Assembly (NCBI GenBank): GCA_963728825.1
Contig: CAVSLA010000004.1
Location: forward strand, 1,674,001-1,738,000
Source of the DNA: CAVREM01 sp963728825
GTDB taxonomy: Bacteria; Acidobacteriota; Vicinamibacteria; Vicinamibacterales; CAVVIG01
Reading direction: 5' to 3'
DNA length: 64,000 nt
This document shows, piece by piece, positions 27,252 through 37,871 of this stretch (its first letter is position 1; every line of letters starts with the position of its first letter). Below the pieces are notes generated by a model, which saw only the letters and a list, made by a program, of their open reading frames with translations, did not search any database and had not been told where the DNA came from. A program made the translations under genes and the position numbers.

Positions 27252-29161
27252 AATCACCCGCGACTCTCCCACTCGCCTCGTCACCCGTTCTCGGTCCAGG
27301 TACTCGAGAAGAGGAATGGCGAACTTCCGGGTGACGCCGAACCGTTCCTTGAACGCGGTCACGTCAATCCGCACATCCTGATTTGTCTTGAGCGCGAGCA
27401 CGCGCTCTTTCAACTCTCGCAACGTCTCCTCGTGGAACAGCAGCGTGTCGAGCTTCACGAGGCGTTTCTGCCTGACCAGCAGCTGAACGACGCGCTCCGC
27501 GACCGCCGGCGCGATCTGCGCGCGGCTCACGAGCGACGGCAGGTCCGGCGGCGTCAGTCCACCGGCGCGTACCGCCTCGTCCAGGCTCGTCCTCGCCCGC
27601 TCCTCCTCAGGTGAAAGGGTCGTCCGATGGCGGGCGAGCGCGAGACGTCCGCTGGCGGTGACCGTGCCGGCAGCGGCCAGGTCGTCGACGACGCGCTCGA
27701 AGACGGCCGCGTGGCCGCGGCGAAAGAGCCGCTCGCGTGCTTCTTCCCGGGGCACGCCGTCCGAGAGCGGCTGCGCGCGGTGGTGCTCCTCGAGCAGGCG
27801 GACGATCGCTGCTTTCAGATCCTGCACAGCGCGGCGGCGAGACGAGAACGTCCGCCACACGCTCGACGCCGCCAGCGGCCAGCCGCTCCAATCGCCGGTC
27901 GACCTCGTCCGGATTGATCCCGGCCCGCGAGACGAGCGCGTCGACCCGGAACGCGCGGCGCCCTGCCTCTTCGATCATCCGCGAGACGGCTACGATGTCG
28001 CCGGCGTCAGCCGATGCCAGCTGCCGCGCCCGCTCCACGGCCGCCACCGAACGGATGGCGACCCGGGGCGGCGCGGGATCGAGAATCTCTCCACCGGCAA
28101 TCGTCAGCGGCGGCGAGTACGACGCGGAGGATGTAGCGATCGTGCCGCGTCACCACGGCTGGTCGCTCCAGGCGGAGTCGCACGAAGCCGCGACCTCCCG
28201 GCTCGATGACCAGTGGGGCCTGCCCCAGCGGTCCGATGATCGCCACGCGTCCAAGCACTTCAGCGGTGCCCTGGTGAAAGCGGACGCGCGCTCCATGTCG
28301 CAGCGGCCGGGCGCCGGGCAGCAGCTCCAGAACGGCATCGGCAACACGCGTCGTTTCGAAGGCCCCCGGGGTGACCAGCGCCTGTCCCCGTTGCAGATCG
28401 GCGACCTCGACGCCGGCGAGATTGACCGCTGCCCGCTGCCCGGCGAGCGCCTCCTCTCGCTTCGAGCCGTGAACCTGCACGCCTCGTACGATCAGCGGCC
28501 GGTCGATCGAGGCCGACGGCAGAACGGCCAGCCGATCTTCAGGCCGAATCCGTCCAGAGACCAGCGTCCCGGTGACGACGGTGCCAAACCCTTTGACTGA
28601 AAAGACGCGATCGATCGGCAAACGGACCGGGCCGCCCTCGGTCGTCCGGCGAACCGCCGCCGCTGCGGCGCCGAGCGCGCGGCGCAGGTCGGCCATGCCG
28701 TCGCCGGTCCGGGCCGAGACCGTCACGATCGCCGCGCCTTCCAGGAACGATCCGGCCACCAGTTCGCGCACTTCCAGTGTGGCCAGCTCGCGTGTCTCGG
28801 AGTCGGCGAGATCGGACTTCGTGATGACGATCAGCCCGGCGGGAATCCGCAGCAGCTTGCAGATATCGAAGTGCTCGCGCGTCTGCGGCATCACGGACTC
28901 GTCGGCCGCCACGACCAGCATGACCAGATCGATGCCGCCGACGCCGGCCAGCATGTTCTTGACGAAGCGCTCGTGACCCGGGACGTCGACGAAGGCCACG
29001 TCGACGTCGCCGAGCGCGGTGTGCGCGAACCCCAGATCGATCGTGATGCCGCGCGCCTTCTCTTCCTTCAACCGGTCGGGATCGGTGCCGGTGAGCGCCA
29101 GCACCAGGGCGCTTTTCCCGTGATCGATGTGCCCCGCCGTCCCGACAACCACTGACTTCAC
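27246..29161 (-). CDS. selB: Selenocysteine-specific elongation factor SelB (frame lesions)
   Basis: GTPase that brings Sec-tRNA to UGA codons via the SECIS hairpin. The EF-Tu-like part is clear: G1 GTAGHIDHGKSALVLALTG (residues about 7-25), KARGITIDLGFAH, DVPGHERFVKNML, ITKSDLAD, then FSVKGFGTVVTGTLVSGRI. The C-terminal third, in other frames after lesions near 28125 and 27860, contains winged-helix repeats with FKERFGVTRKFAIPLLEYLD, the SECIS-binding end. About 640 residues after repair. It implies the organism decodes UGA as selenocysteine. selA, selD, tRNA-Sec and a selenoprotein gene are not seen here. Confidence 0.92.
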
Positions 29162-29170
29162 GGGCCCGCG

Positions 29171-31426
29171 CTACCTTCTTCGCTTCGTCTTCTGCCGTTC
29201 GCGCCGGCCCGGGCGCCCCTTGCGCTTGCGCGTCAGGTCATGTTTGGGACGCGCCTTCGAGCGGCGCGGGCCGCGTTCGCCATCGCGGACCCGCGCGAGA
29301 ATGTCGACCAGGCCGAGGTCAATCTGCCGGACTTCCATGTTGACCCGGACGACCTGCACCTTGACCTTGTCGCCGAGGCGGTAGACCTTCTCGGTGTTCT
29401 CGCCGCGCAGCATGTGCGCGCTCTCGACGAAGCGATAGTAGTCGTCGGCCATCGTCGAGACGTGGACCAGGCCTTCGACGAAGTGTTCGATCAGCTCGAC
29501 GAACAGGCCGAACGCCGCGACGCCGGTGACGTAGCCTTCGAACTCGTCGCCGACCTTGTCGGCCATGAACTTGACTTTCTTCCACTGCAGCAGCTCGCGT
29601 TCGGCATCGTCGGCGCGCCGCTCCATCTCGGACGTGTGGCGGGCGACCTCCGGCAGGTCTTCGGTCCACTGCTCCCGGGTCTCCTGGTCGAACGCCCCGT
29701 GGCGCGCCGCTCTGAGCGCCCGGTGCACGACCAGATCCGGGTAGCGGCGGATTGGCGAGGTGAAATGAGTGTAGCTCGACGCCGCCAGGCCGAAGTGACC
29801 GAGATTGTCCGGAGCGTAGCGGGCCTTCTGCATGGTGCGGAGCATCAGAAAGGCAATCGGCTTTTCCTCGGGCTTGTCGTGAATCCGCTCGAGCAGTTTC
29901 TGAAAGTGGCGCGGCCGCAGCGCCGTCAGCGGCACTCCCAGGCTCAGCCCGAAGCCGGAGATGAACTCCTCGAACTTCGCCACCTTGAGGACGTCGGGCT
30001 CCTCGTGCACCCGGTAGAGCGCCGGCGCTTCCTGCGACTCCAGGTAGGAGGCCACGGTCTCGTTCGCCAGGAGCATGAACTCCTCGATCAGGCGATGCGC
30101 CACGTTGCGTTCGAGGGCGATGATGTTCTCGACGAGCCCCTGTTCGTCCATCACGACCTCGGCTTCGTTGAGATCGAAGTCGATCGAGCCGCGCCGCCGG
30201 CGCGCGTCGTTGAGCACGTGAAACAGCTCGCGCATCAGGTCGAAGGTCGGCACCAGGGACGCGTACTGTTTCAGCAGGTCGGGATCGCGATCGGTCAGGA
30301 TGCCGTTGACCGCGGTATAGGTCATCCGTTCGTTGCTGTTGATTACGCCGTCATGGAACTCGTAACGGACCACGGCGCCCCGCCGGTCGATTTCCATCAG
30401 GCAGGACTGCACGAGACGGTCGACGCGTGGGTTCAGACTACACAGCCCGGTGGCCAGCTCCGACGGGAACATGTGCACCGCGCGCTCGGGGAAATACACC
30501 GATGTCGCCCGCTGATAGGCTTCACGGTCGAGGGCACTGCCCTCCTGAACGTAATGCGAGACGTCGGCGATGTGCACCCCGAGCCAGAAGTGGCCGTTGG
30601 CCAGCTTGTCGATGGTGATCGCGTCGTCGAAATCGCGGGCGTGCTCGCCGTCGATCGTCACGGTCAGCAGGTCTCTGAAATCGGTCCGGCCTCTGCTATC
30701 CCGCTCCGAGACGGCGCCACCGAGCTGGACCGCTTCGCTGACCGCTTCGGGTGGGTGTGCGTCGGGAATCCCGTATTTGCGGATGATGATCTCGGTGTCG
30801 ACTCCGGGTGCGTCGATATCGCCGAGCACCTCGGCGACCCGTCCGATGGCACCGCGGGTGGACGTCGGCCAGCGGGTCAGCTCGACCAGCACCATCTCAC
30901 GCGGCGTTGCTCCGCCTTCCTGGCCGGGCGGCACGTAGATGTCCATCAGCACGCGACGATCGAACGGGACGACATAGCCCATGCCGTCGTCGGCGCGCTC
31001 GTAGCGACCGACGATCCAGGTGTTGCTGCGCTCGAGAATGCGGATGATGCGGCCTTCGACCCGGCCGCCTTCTTTGACCCGCTCGATGCGCGCCACCACC
31101 CGATCGCCGTGCATCGCCTCGTTCAGCAGCGGGCCCGAGATGTAGATGTCGCCGCCGCCGTCGAGCGGCCGCTCGGGAATGACGAAGCCGTAGCCTGCCG
31201 GGTGCGTCTGCAGACGGCCGACATACAGATCCATTTTTTCCGGGAGGCCAAACCGCAGTCCGCGGATCTGGATGAGATCGCCGGAGGCGACGAGGGCGTT
31301 GATGTGTCGCTTGAAGGCGGGGCGCTCGTCGCGCGGCACCTTGAGCAGTTGCAGCAGTTCGCGGATGCCGGCGGGATGATGGACCCGCTCGCGCATCGAC
31401 GCGAGGATGTGATCGCGTGACAGCAT
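29171..31426 (-). CDS. rnr: Ribonuclease R
   Basis: 3'-to-5' exoribonuclease that degrades structured RNA. In order: an N-terminal winged helix (GIRELLQLLKVPRDERPAFK), cold-shock domains with GRLQTHPAGYGFV, and the RNB catalytic domain with DGEHARDFDDAITID (catalytic aspartates, about residues 258-272) and HIADVSHYV. Next are YTHFTSPIRRYPDLVVHRAL and an S1 domain (GYVTGVAAFGLFVELIEHFV). A very basic Lys/Arg tail ends the protein, as in other RNase R. Intact at 751 residues. A 726-codon open frame on the opposite strand (29240-31420) is a high-GC shadow. selB starts nine bases downstream. Confidence 0.97.
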   Translation of the reverse strand: MLSRDHILASMRERVHHPAGIRELLQLLKVPRDERPAFKRHINALVASGDLIQIRGLRFGLPEKMDLYVGRLQTHPAGYGFVIPERPLDGGGDIYISGPLLNEAMHGDRVVARIERVKEGGRVEGRIIRILERSNTWIVGRYERADDGMGYVVPFDRRVLMDIYVPPGQEGGATPREMVLVELTRWPTSTRGAIGRVAEVLGDIDAPGVDTEIIIRKYGIPDAHPPEAVSEAVQLGGAVSERDSRGRTDFRDLLTVTIDGEHARDFDDAITIDKLANGHFWLGVHIADVSHYVQEGSALDREAYQRATSVYFPERAVHMFPSELATGLCSLNPRVDRLVQSCLMEIDRRGAVVRYEFHDGVINSNERMTYTAVNGILTDRDPDLLKQYASLVPTFDLMRELFHVLNDARRRRGSIDFDLNEAEVVMDEQGLVENIIALERNVAHRLIEEFMLLANETVASYLESQEAPALYRVHEEPDVLKVAKFEEFISGFGLSLGVPLTALRPRHFQKLLERIHDKPEEKPIAFLMLRTMQKARYAPDNLGHFGLAASSYTHFTSPIRRYPDLVVHRALRAARHGAFDQETREQWTEDLPEVARHTSEMERRADDAERELLQWKKVKFMADKVGDEFEGYVTGVAAFGLFVELIEHFVEGLVHVSTMADDYYRFVESAHMLRGENTEKVYRLGDKVKVQVVRVNMEVRQIDLGLVDILARVRDGERGPRRSKARPKHDLTRKRKGRPGRRERQKTKRRR

Positions 31427-31433
31427 TCGAATT

Positions 31434-32707
31434 TCAGGCTAACAGAATTACTTGCAGGTCGCCGACGTTGGTGCCGGTCGGACCCGTCTGGATGAGGTCG
31501 CCCAGCGCCGCAAAGAATGCATAGGCATCGTTGTTGTCGAGGAAGCGCGTGGCGGCCAGGCCGCGCTCGGCCGCGCGGTGTTCGGTCGAGGAATCGATCA
31601 ACGCTCCGGCGGCGTCGGTGGGGCCGTCCACGCCATCGGTCCCCACACTGGCCACAGCATACGGCGGCGCGAGCGGCCGGGCGACGTTCATGGCGGCCAG
31701 GGCAAACTCCTGGTTTCTGCCACCCCGTCCCGTCCCGGTGACCCGAACCGTGGTTTCGCCGCTGGAAATGAAACAGGCGGGCCGGGGCCTGCTGCCCGCG
31801 ACGGCGTCCGTGATCCGACCGCCCGCGGCAGCGCGCGCTTCTCCAACAACCGGGGCATCCGACACGTCGACCGTATAGCCACGGCTGCGAGCTTCGTCGG
31901 CTGCGCCCAGCATCGCGTCGCGGCGTCCGCCGATCACCTGGGCGCGGCCTGCGGCTAGACGCGCGTCACCTGGCTTGAGCGTTTCCGTGAGCTCGCCACG
32001 CGCGCCACTGGACAAGCGCGACACCACGGCTTCGGGGAACGCCGCGACTCCGCCGTGCGCCTCGAGCACCTCGAGCGCCGCAGCGAACGTCGTCGGGTCG
32101 GCGACCGTCGGACCGGATCCGATCACGGACAGATCGTCGCCGACGACGTCCGAGATGGCCAGCGTGAGCGTCGCCGACACGGTGGCCGCTGCGAGCCGGC
32201 CGCCCTTGATGGCCGACAGGTGCTTGCGCACGCCGTTCAACGCGCCGATCGACGCGCCACCCCGCAACAGCAGCTCGGTGGTGCGCGCTTTGTCGGCGAG
32301 GGTGACCCCTGCCGCGGGAACCGCCATCAACGCCGATGCCCCGCCGGAGAGCAGCAGCAACAGTGTGTCATCCGTCTCCGCCCGTGTGGCGAGTTGGAGA
32401 GCCCGCCGTCCGGCGATCTCGCTGGCGGCGGTGGGTGTCGGGTGATCGGCGATGAGCACTTCGAACGCACCGTCGGTGCCGGCAGGGGCAATGATCAATC
32501 CCTCGCGTACTCGCCCGCCAAGGTAGCGCGCGGCCGCCGCGCCCATGCCGTGCGCGGCCTTGCCGACCGCCAGGCAGACGACCGATCGAGTGGCGAGCGG
32601 CGTGTGGCCGAGCGCACGTGCGACCAGCCGGTCCGGATCGACCGCGCGGATTCCTGCTTGAACGATGGCCAGGAGGTCGGAGCGAAGATGTGGGAGCGAA
32701 CGCGTCA
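31434..32707 (-). CDS. Glycerate 2-kinase (GckA/TtuD family, MOFRL-type)
   Basis: Phosphorylates glycerate, feeding it into glycolysis or the serine cycle. Recognisable parts are AVGKAAHGMGAAAARYLGG, LLLLLSGGASALMAVP, NGVRKHLSAIKGGRLA, TLAISDVVGDDLSVIGSGPT and the C-terminal ISSGETTVRVTGTGRGGRNQ then SVGTDGVDGPTDAAGAL. The reading is open upstream of the first ATG (32546) to about 32707 and that extension matches the family (LLAIVQAGIRAVDPDRLVAR), so the true start is upstream. No ATG, GTG or TTG is found there; a CTG overlapping the preceding stop, or a base error, may explain it. About 420 residues. Confidence 0.88.
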
Positions 32708-32989
32708 GTGAGAGCGCTTCGGGTCGGACCAGTTCGACAAGCCGGTCACAACGTCGATCTTCTTGAGAAGAGAGCTGACCACCTCAGGCGCATCGTCCTG
32801 CGTGCACAGCTGTTCGAGCTGACCCATGATCCGCGCCAGCGCGGCTTCAACGTCGGTGATGGCGGTCTCTGAAAAATACGGGCGGTGGTGCTGGAGGCAA
32901 CGATGATGTTTGACGAATTCTTCCCGGTAAAACTCGGTGAGCGGGTGCAGCGCGCTGATCGGCTTCGAAGCGCTTACGAACCGTGGCAT
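32705..32989 (-). CDS. Unknown 94-aa protein with its own promoter
   Basis: I do not recognise a family. The protein is soluble and helix-rich. The first 45 residues are His-rich and basic (FVKHHRCLQHHRPYFSETAI), followed by an amphipathic helix DVEAALARIMGQLEQL and a final helical part with VSSLLKKIDVVTGLSNW. The ATG at 32989 has the ribosome site GAGGA seven bases upstream, and a good sigma70 promoter lies 40-70 bases upstream, so expression is well supported. It ends at the start of the glycerate kinase reading, so the two are probably cotranscribed. Confidence 0.72.
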   Translation of the reverse strand: MPRFVSASKPISALHPLTEFYREEFVKHHRCLQHHRPYFSETAITDVEAALARIMGQLEQLCTQDDAPEVVSSLLKKIDVVTGLSNWSDPKRSH

Positions 32990-33029
32990 GCAGGTCCTCG
33001 GGAATGAGTTGTTCGCCGCTACGGAAACC

Positions 33030-33059
33030 AGTGTAGTGCCGCGTGAAAAGATGTGTCAA
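33030..33059 (-). promoter_or_regulatory. Sigma70-type promoter upstream of the 94-aa gene
   Basis: On the minus strand, TTGACA (33054-33059) and TACACT (33030-33035) are separated by 18 bases. Transcription would start near 33023, giving a leader of about 35 bases before the ATG at 32989. Confidence 0.75.
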
Positions 33060-33073
33060 CGCCTTATCTGGGC

Positions 33074-33973
33074 TCAGTGCTGAGTCCGTCCGGTTGTGGC
33101 AGCGACCAGCCCGCCGAGGCAACCGACCAGTGTCCCACCCGCGACGAGCAGCAGGCACAGCCCGGGTGCAAGAAAGCGGATGCCTGACAGGTTGAGGGCT
33201 GCGGCCAACGGAACGAGATATGGGCCGCGAATCAGCAGAAAAGACAGGGCAAGCGCCGCGAGCGCCACGAGGGCGCCGATGCCTCCCTGCAGCACGCCTT
33301 CCATCACGAACGGCCCACGGATAAAGGCCTGAGGGGCCCCGACGAGCTGCATGATTTCAATTTCGTCACGGCGGGCCCAGAGCGCCAGCCGCACCACGTT
33401 GGCCACTGTCAGCGCGGCAGCAATCGTAAGGAACGCTCCGAGCAGCAGGCCGACTCCCTGAATGGTCGCCACTGCCGACAGCAGCCGGTCCAGCCACTGA
33501 CGGTCGTAGCGGACATCGGAGACCCCCGAGGCCTGCTCCAGCTTTGCTGCAAGATCTTCAATCGCCGCGCCGGCACCGGGCGAGGCCTGCAGCCGGACTT
33601 CGTAGGAAGCCGGAAGCGGGTTCCCCTCCAACGTGTCGACGGCTCCGGCCAGGTCGGCAAAGGTTTCCCGGAAGCGGGTCAGCGCCTCATCCTTCGTCAC
33701 GAACTGATGCCCGGCCACGAGCGATCCTGATGCCAGGAGCGACTCGACCGCCTGCCGATCCGAAGGAGTGGCATCGTCCGTGAGGTAGACCGACATTTCC
33801 GCCGAGCGTCCCCACTCGTCCCCCAGCCGCTGGAGGTTCGAGGTTGTCAACAGGAACGCGCCCAGCACGAACAACGCCACGGCGATGGTGGCCATCGACA
33901 GGACGCCAGATCGCCGGCCGCGCCAGAGGCTCAACAGCGCTTCGTCGAAAGCGAACCGCAGGGCGCGCATCAC
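33074..33973 (-). CDS. ftsX: Cell division protein FtsX
   Basis: Membrane partner of FtsE, which couples ATP hydrolysis to activation of cell-wall hydrolases at the septum. Four membrane segments: SMATIAVALFVLGAFLL near residue 27-43, then after a large periplasmic loop GVGLLLGAFLTIAAALTVAN, GALVALAALALSFLLI and LAPGLCLLLVAGGTLVGCLG. The sequence RRDEIEIMQLVGAPQAFIRG is the conserved cytoplasmic FtsX loop. Intact, 299 residues. It overlaps ftsE by four bases, the usual ftsEX arrangement, and its N-terminus begins with a short cytoplasmic helix. Confidence 0.95.
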   Translation of the reverse strand: MMRALRFAFDEALLSLWRGRRSGVLSMATIAVALFVLGAFLLTTSNLQRLGDEWGRSAEMSVYLTDDATPSDRQAVESLLASGSLVAGHQFVTKDEALTRFRETFADLAGAVDTLEGNPLPASYEVRLQASPGAGAAIEDLAAKLEQASGVSDVRYDRQWLDRLLSAVATIQGVGLLLGAFLTIAAALTVANVVRLALWARRDEIEIMQLVGAPQAFIRGPFVMEGVLQGGIGALVALAALALSFLLIRGPYLVPLAAALNLSGIRFLAPGLCLLLVAGGTLVGCLGGLVAATTGRTQH

Positions 33974-34629
33974 GCCATCTCGACGATGCGTCCCTGGTCC
34001 AGGGTGATCGTCCGGCGTCCGACACGGCGAATCAACTCACGGTCATGCGTGGCCACGACGACGGTCGTCCCCCGTGCGTTGATTTCGCGAAAGAGATTCA
34101 TGATTTCGAGCGACAGATCGGGATCGAGATTTCCGGTGGGCTCGTCGGCGAGCACGAGCTGCGGCTCGTTGACCAGGGCACGCGCGATGGCGACGCGCTG
34201 CTGCTCGCCGCCAGACAGCTCCTCCGGATACGCGTTCATTCGATGCTGGAGCCCGACCCACTTCATCACCTGGAACGTCTTGCGCTGCTGCGCGGCAACC
34301 GCCACGCCCAGCACGCGCATCACGAACGCCACGTTCTGAAAGACGGTAAATCGGGGGATCAGCCTGAAGTCCTGGAAGACGAACCCGATGGCGCGTCGAT
34401 AGCTCTGAATCTGCGAACCCTTGAGCTCGCGAAGATTGCGGCCGGCGACCTTGAGGTCGCCCTCGCTCGGCAGTTCCTCTCGCAGGAGCAGCCGCAGCAG
34501 CGTGGACTTCCCTGCTCCGCTTGGTCCGGTGAGGAAGAGAAACTCGCCTTTGTCGATGTTCAGCGTGAGATCACGAAGGGCGTAGACCCCTCGGCTGTAG
34601 AGCTTCGAAAGATGATGGGCTTCTATCAA
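33970..34629 (-). CDS. ftsE: Cell division ATP-binding protein FtsE
   Basis: ABC ATPase of the FtsEX complex at the division septum. Starts MIEAHHLSKLYSRGVYALRD. Walker A GPSGAGKSTLLRLL (residues about 35-48), the FtsE Q-loop GFVFQDFRLIPRFT, signature LSGGEQQRVAIARALVNEP, Walker B LVLADEPTGNLDP and the switch histidine in VVVATHDRELI are all present. 219 residues, intact and of family length. It is separated from gatB by an approximately 70-base gap without a clear terminator. Confidence 0.97.
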   Translation of the reverse strand: MIEAHHLSKLYSRGVYALRDLTLNIDKGEFLFLTGPSGAGKSTLLRLLLREELPSEGDLKVAGRNLRELKGSQIQSYRRAIGFVFQDFRLIPRFTVFQNVAFVMRVLGVAVAAQQRKTFQVMKWVGLQHRMNAYPEELSGGEQQRVAIARALVNEPQLVLADEPTGNLDPDLSLEIMNLFREINARGTTVVVATHDRELIRRVGRRTITLDQGRIVEMA

Positions 34630-34699
34630 GTCACCGGCCAGAACGCTGCCTGTGCACCACGGGAATTGTTGGGAGGCCGTCAGTATAACACTGGTGGGC

Positions 34700-36163
34700 G
34701 TGGGTCAAGCAGGTCGAGTGGTCAGCGAAATCGTTTTCCAGAGCCCGCTTCAGCAGCTCGTTGACCCGCTTCGGGTTGGTCTTACCCGCTGTCGCCTTCA
34801 TGACTTGCCCGACGAGGAAGCCAAAGGTCGCGGCTTTGCCGGCGCGGTACTGCGCGACGGCGTCCGCGATGGGCGTCGATCACCTTCGCAATGAGGGCTG
34901 TGATCTGTCCCTCATCGTCGATCTGCGCGAGGCCTTCGGCCGCCACGATCTGCTCCGCCGTGCGGTCGCTGGCGAACATCTTCTCGAACACGTCCTTCGC
35001 CATCGCGCCGCTGATTTTGCCGGTCTCGACCAGGCGGAGCAATCCGGCGAGACGGTCTGGCGTCACCAGTGAGGCAGTCGATCCCGCCCCGCTCTTTCAC
35101 GGCGCGCGCGAGCTCCCCCATGATCCAGTTGCTGGCCGCTTTCGGCTGCGCGCCCGCCTCGACCGTCGCCTCGAAGAAGTCGGCGACTTCCCGCGCCTGG
35201 GTCAACTGTCCCGCGTCGTACTCCGGAAGACCGAATGACTCGACGAAGCGGCGCTTGCGAACGTCGGGCAGGTCGGGCATCTGGCCGCGGATGACGTCGA
35301 CCGCCGCCGAAGACACGGTCACCGGCGGCAGGTCGGGCTCGGGAAAATATCGATAGTCGTGCGCCTCTTCCTTCGAACGCATCGAGACCGTCACGCCCGC
35401 ACCCGACTCGAACAGGCGCGTCTCCTGGACGACGCGGCCGCCGCTTTTCAGCACGTCGATCTGGCGGTCGATCTCGTACTCCAGCGCCTTTTCGAGGAAG
35501 CGGAACGAATTCAGGTTTTTGACCTCGGCCTTCGTGCCGAGCGCGGTCGCGCCGGCCGGACGGACCGAGACGTTGGCATCACAGCGCAGGCTGCCCTCTT
35601 CCATGTTCCCGTCGTTGACGCCCAGCCAGACGAGCATTGCACGCAGCCGCGCGAAGAATTCCGCGGCATCCGCCGCAGACCGCAAATCCGGTTCGGTCAC
35701 GATTTCGATGAGCGGTGTGCCGCTGCGGTTGTAGTCGACGTAGGTCTTCCGATCGGAATCGGGGAATCCTTCGTGCAGCGACTTCCCGGCGTCCTCTTCG
35801 AGATGCACGCGCGTGATGCCGACCCGCGTCGGCATCGAGCTCCAGCGCGCCCTGCGCTCGCGAGCGGCTGCTCGTACTGTGAAATCTGATACCCCTTCGG
35901 CAGATCGGGATAGAAGTAATTCTTCCTGCGCGAAGATCGATCGCTCGTTGATGCGACAGCCGAGCGCCAGCGCGGCGCGCACCCCGAGCTCGACCGCCAT
36001 CCGGTTCAAGACCGGCAGCGCCCCCGGCAGGCCCAGGCAGACCGGGCAGATGTTCGTGTTCGGTGCGGCGCCGAACGCCGTGCTGCAGCCGCAGAAAATC
36101 TTCGAACGCGGTCAGGAGCTGCGCGTGGATCTCGAGGCCGATGACCGGCTCAAACTCGCTCAC
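34700..36163 (-). CDS. gatB: Asp/Glu-tRNA amidotransferase subunit B (frame lesions)
   Basis: Subunit B of GatCAB, which amidates Glu-tRNA(Gln) or Asp-tRNA(Asn). Start GTG at 36163: VSEFEPVIGLEIHAQLLT. After lesions near 36090 and 36010 the reading gives ALGCRINERSIFAQE, then near 35840 HLEEDAGKSLHEGF, DYNRSGTPLIEIVTEPD, EEGSLRCDANVSVRP and YRYFPEPDLPPV. The tail domain has VETGKISGAMAKDVFEKM and the end KTNPKRVNELLKRAL. The stop is unclear: near 34707 if one base is extra, otherwise up to 34636. gatA and gatC are not adjacent here. Confidence 0.9.
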
Positions 36164-36174
36164 GGGTCCCGATT

Positions 36175-37768
36175 CTAAACGCGGGGGCCGGCGGCGCGGA
36201 CCTCGGGGGATACGTCGGCCTCGAAGGTCCGGAAGTTGTCGGCGAACATGCGCGCCAGCTTTGCCGCCTGGCGATCGTATTCGGCCGGATCCGCCCACGT
36301 CGCGCGCGGCTTCAGCACGTCGGCGGGCACATCGGGACAACTGGTCGGCACGGCGACGTTGAATACCGGATCCTGCTCGTACTCGACCGCGTCGAGCTCG
36401 CCTGCCAGGGCGGCGCGGATCATCGCGCGCGTGAAGCGGATTTTCATTCGGGCACCGACGCCGTACGGGCCGCCGCTCCACCCGGTGTTGACCAGCCATA
36501 CCCGGGCGCGGTGCTTGGCGATTTTCTCGCCCAGCATCGACGCGTAGCGGCTCGGCGGCAGCGGCAGGAACGGCGCGCCGAAGCAGGTACTGAAGGTCGC
36601 GCGCGGTTCGGTGACGCCCTTTTCGGTGCCGGCGACCTTCGCGGTGTAGCCGGACAGAAAGTGGTACATCGCGCCTTCCGAGCGTCAGCCGCGAGATGGG
36701 CGGCAGCACGCCAAACGCATCGGCCGTCAGCATGACGATGTTGGCGGGATGGCCGCCCTGGCCCGAGGACTCGGCGTTGGCGATGAACGAGATCGGATAC
36801 GCCGCGCGCGTATTCTCGGTGTAGCGATCGTCGTCCAGGTTCAAGTCGCGCGTCGCCTCATCGATCACCACGTTCTCGAGCACCGTCCCGAAGCGGCGGG
36901 TCGTCGCGTAAATCTGCGGCTCGGCCTCCGCCGAGAGCCTGATCGTCTTGGCGTAGCAGCCACCCTCGAAGTTGAAGACGCCCCGATCGCTCCAGCCGTG
37001 CTCGTCGTCCCCGATCAGACGCCGTTCGGGATCGCTCGACAGCGTCGTCTTCCCGGTGCCCGAGAGGCCGAAGAACAGCGCGACGTCCCCGGCGGCGCCG
37101 ATGTTGGCCGAGCAGTGCATCGACAACACGCCGCGCAGCGGCAGCAGGTAGTTGAGGACCGTGAAGACCGATTTCTTGATTTCGCCGGCGTAGCTCGTGC
37201 CACCGATGAGCACCAGCCGCTTCGGCGAAGCTTACGGCGATCACAACCTCGGAGTTGGCTGCCGTGACGAGCCGGGATCTGCCCGGAAGCCCGGCGCGTC
37301 GAGGATCGTGAACTCGGGCGTGTGGCCGGTCCTGATCATCGGCGACGATGAACAGGTTTCGTGCGAAGAGGCTGTGCCAGGCGTAGTCGGTGATGACGCG
37401 AATTGGCAGGCGGAACTGCGGATCCGCGCCGGCATGGCAGTCCTGCACGAACAGATCAGCTCGTTCGAGGGACGTCAGGAGGTCCGCCCGGAGCGACTCG
37501 AACTGCGCCTCCGTCATGGGCCGATTGACGGTGCCCCAGGCGACATTGCTTCTCGTCTGAGCATCCCTGCACGATGAACTTGTCGTTGGGTGACCGGCCG
37601 GTGTGCTGGCCGGTTCGGCAGACGAGCGGGCCTTGGGCGGCGATTTGCCCCTCGTCGCGTCGGACGGCCTCCTCGTACAGCGCGGCGGTCGGATAGATTC
37701 CAGCGGGCCCGAGCGCCCTTGAGGCCCTCGGCCTCCAAAGATCGGCCCCGCTCCACGCCGGTGCTCAT
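36175..37768 (-). CDS. pckA: Phosphoenolpyruvate carboxykinase (ATP) (frame lesions)
   Basis: Converts oxaloacetate to phosphoenolpyruvate with ATP for gluconeogenesis. After removal of single extra bases, the N-terminus reads WNLSTAALYEEAV, QGPLVCRTGQHTGRSPNDKF. The middle gives MHCSANIGAAGDVALFFGLS, the kinase motif GLSGTGKTTLSSDPERRLIG and GDDEHGWSD. The end has YHFLSGYTAKVAGTEKGVTE and WLVNTGWSGGPYGVG. The lesions fall near 37700, 37560, 37340, 37210 and 36680. The start ATG at 37768 gives about 530 residues. pckA ends 11 bases before gatB starts. Confidence 0.92.
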
Positions 37769-37871
37769 CGAGTCCCTCGATCGTAGGCTTCAGGATCCGT
37801 GGAAGTCAAACAAATGCAGGGGGCTATGCGGTAAACTGTAAACGGTTTAGCCCGGGTATCGTAGTTTCTTT

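Noticed and set aside
29240..31420. 726-codon open reading frame antisense to rnr
   Set aside because: It mirrors rnr almost end to end, has no recognisable domain, and such shadows are expected in high-GC coding DNA.
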